A DNA stretch of 64,000 bases from Rhodocyclaceae bacterium. GTDB taxonomy: Bacteria > Pseudomonadota > Gammaproteobacteria > Burkholderiales > Rhodocyclaceae. The DNA lies in contig JADJAS010000001.1 of the NCBI GenBank assembly GCA_016704145.1, positions 1-64,000 on the forward strand, written 5' to 3'. Positions 62,842 to 64,000 of the stretch are shown here, one piece after another. The notes under the pieces are model-generated. The model had not been told where the DNA came from, made no database searches, and saw nothing but the letters and a program-made list of their open reading frames with translations. Position numbers and translations under genes: made by a program. Positions within the stretch are counted from its first letter, which is position 1. Each line of letters begins with the position of its first letter.

Positions 62842-63831
62842 ATGACCAGCACACTCTGCAATGTCTGCGGTTCCGCTGACTGGAAAGTTCACTCGACTCC
62901 CACTGATTACATCTCCGGGGAGAAATTCCAAGTCGTCCAATGCAGTCACTGTCATCTGATATTCGTTCATCCTCAACCGGACCGTGCGGTAATTTCAAAA
63001 TATTACCCGTCCGGTCACCAGCGCGCCGAACCGGCTGCTTACGAGAAGATGGATGCAAACAGCCGACTTAAGTTCATTGATGAATTGGTCGTGGAACACT
63101 CCGGCAGCGCTTTGGATGTCGGCTGCGGCAAGGGACTTTTTTTAGCGGGCCTGAGAGAGCGTGGCTGGCAAGTTGCCGGAACCGAGCTGTCCGAGGTTTC
63201 AAGCGCCTACGCGAGAAGTCAGGGCCTCCCCGTGCTGACGACCGACGTCGAGACTGCACCGTATGAACCAGGCAGTTTCGACCTCATCACGCTGTTCCAT
63301 GTACTCGAACACCTGCCCTCGCCGGCGAGCACACTTACGGTCTTGCACAAGCTCTTGCGCCCCGGGGGCTTACTGCTCATAGAAGTCCCAAATATTGGCA
63401 GCTGGTACGCCAGAACATTCGGTGATGATTGGTTTCATTACGACGTACCTCGGCATCTCTACCATTTTGACAAGCAGACCCTACACCGACTGATGACGGA
63501 TCATCAGTTCGTTGTTACCCGGACGAGCACCCACAATACTCAGTACGATGCCTTTGGAGCAGTACAAAGTTTTCTCAACAAGATCATTTCAGCACCTAAC
63601 GTACTGAATAACTTCAATACAAAGCAGGTGACAATCAGTGAGATTCTAGGATCGCGCCACGGAAGTCTCGGCAAATTGCGCAACATCCTTGGCCTGTTGT
63701 TTAGCGAGATGGCTCTGGTCGTTGGTTTTCCCTTGATGTCCCTCTTTGCACTGCTCACGGCGCCGTGGTTGGAAGGAGGTACGCTTCGTTTCGTTGCGAG
63801 AAAAGAAGCAGCGCGCCAACAGTTGGACTAA
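62842..63831 (+). CDS. Class I SAM-dependent methyltransferase with N-terminal Zn-finger
   Basis: 329 residues. N-terminal CNVCGS and CSHCHLIF pairs form a putative Zn-binding site, followed by Methyltransf_23-type domain: ALDVGCGKGLFLAGL (motif I), GTELSEV (motif II), and FHVLEHLPSPASTLTVLHKLLRPGGLLLIEVPN. Such proteins methylate sugars or small molecules in polysaccharide clusters. The ATG at 62842 is preceded by AAAGAG; longer readings from a TTG are unlikely. It starts 106 bp after the terminator of the PEP-CTERM gene. Confidence 0.86.
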   Translation: MTSTLCNVCGSADWKVHSTPTDYISGEKFQVVQCSHCHLIFVHPQPDRAVISKYYPSGHQRAEPAAYEKMDANSRLKFIDELVVEHSGSALDVGCGKGLFLAGLRERGWQVAGTELSEVSSAYARSQGLPVLTTDVETAPYEPGSFDLITLFHVLEHLPSPASTLTVLHKLLRPGGLLLIEVPNIGSWYARTFGDDWFHYDVPRHLYHFDKQTLHRLMTDHQFVVTRTSTHNTQYDAFGAVQSFLNKIISAPNVLNNFNTKQVTISEILGSRHGSLGKLRNILGLLFSEMALVVGFPLMSLFALLTAPWLEGGTLRFVARKEAARQQLD

Positions 63832-63853
63832 CGCCTTTCAAATCCGATCCTGA

Positions 63854-64000
63854 TTAGCCACAATGTTCAGCCGCGCGCAAGAATCGCTCGGGACGAGCCG
63901 TGGTAGCCACGGCAGCAACCAAGAGGCGCTTCAGGATAGACGACAGATCGAACCGGCGATTGAACCGATACTGGACTTCAGCAAGATACCGATGCGCATA
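63854..64000 (-). mobile_element. 3' end of an IS1595-type (ISXO2-like) transposase
   Basis: The last 48 codons of a transposase on the minus strand, cut by the right edge. HRYLAEVQYRFNRRFDL is the conserved C-terminal signature of ISXO2-like DDE transposases, followed by a stop at 63854. Only 22 bp separate it from the methyltransferase stop, so the inverted terminal repeat of the element must lie in or near the end of that gene. Confidence 0.85.

Overview
The window is a high-GC, gene-dense stretch of a betaproteobacterial chromosome. Protein families point to the Rhodocyclales (Accumulibacter, Dechloromonas, Azonexus, Thauera, Zoogloea relatives), because nearly the whole set of exosortase A (XrtA/EpsH) and PEP-CTERM accessory genes is present next to a large exopolysaccharide (EPS) locus. 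No rRNA, tRNA or CRISPR array was seen.

Layout. 1-3.8 kb: the 5' part of a TviB-type nucleotide-sugar dehydrogenase, then a minus-strand operon made of a small secreted protein, a PqqD-like protein, an HprK-related kinase and a nucleotidyltransferase (the 'HPr-rel-A' set). 4-13.3 kb: a periplasmic serine protease, a Sel1/SLT lytic transglycosylase, the PrsT-PrsR-PrsK block (TPR lipoprotein, sigma-54 activator, membrane histidine kinase) and the EpsB-type initiating sugar transferase. 13.4-20 kb: a compact exosortase-associated small-molecule set split around a divergent promoter: PLP decarboxylase, acyl-CoA/ACP ligase, acyl carrier protein, two alpha/beta hydrolases and an asparagine-synthase-like enzyme without its glutaminase cysteine. 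20-34 kb: a patchier region with lower-GC segments, holding a DUF4143 ATPase, a GNAT protein, an MBOAT/SGNH O-acetylation pair, a beta-helix protein, two sulfotransferases, an O-ligase/polymerase, a methyltransferase, a TPR protein, a membrane sulfatase-fold protein and a kelch-like secreted protein. 34-43 kb: polysaccharide deacetylase, flippase, two glycosyltransferases and sugar-nucleotide genes (Ugd, UDP-GlcA 4-epimerase, WecB). 43.5-58 kb: the XrtA core (amidotransferase, two glycosyltransferases, XrtA-EpsI fusion, FemAB protein, deacetylase, ATPase, outer-membrane protein, tyrosine autokinase, chain-length protein, export lipoprotein). 58-64 kb: a TacAT-like module, two FtsX/MacB-type permeases, a PEP-CTERM protein, a methyltransferase and the 3' end of an IS1595-type transposase.

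How it works together. UDP-sugars made by TviB, Ugd, the 4-epimerase and WecB feed EpsB and the glycosyltransferases. The flippase, O-ligase/polymerase, chain-length protein, tyrosine kinase and export lipoprotein assemble and export the polymer. Acetyl, sulfate, methyl and deacetylation steps are all encoded. XrtA sorts PEP-CTERM proteins such as the one at 61.8 kb. PrsK/PrsR would act through sigma-54, and I find -24/-12 elements in front of the HPr-rel-A operon, epsB and the PEP-CTERM gene, which suggests one shared regulon.

Toxin-antitoxin modules (two VapBC-like, one TacAT-like, one decayed MntA-HepT) and a DUF4143 ATPase sit at the joints between EPS segments, which suggests the locus was built up by repeated insertion.
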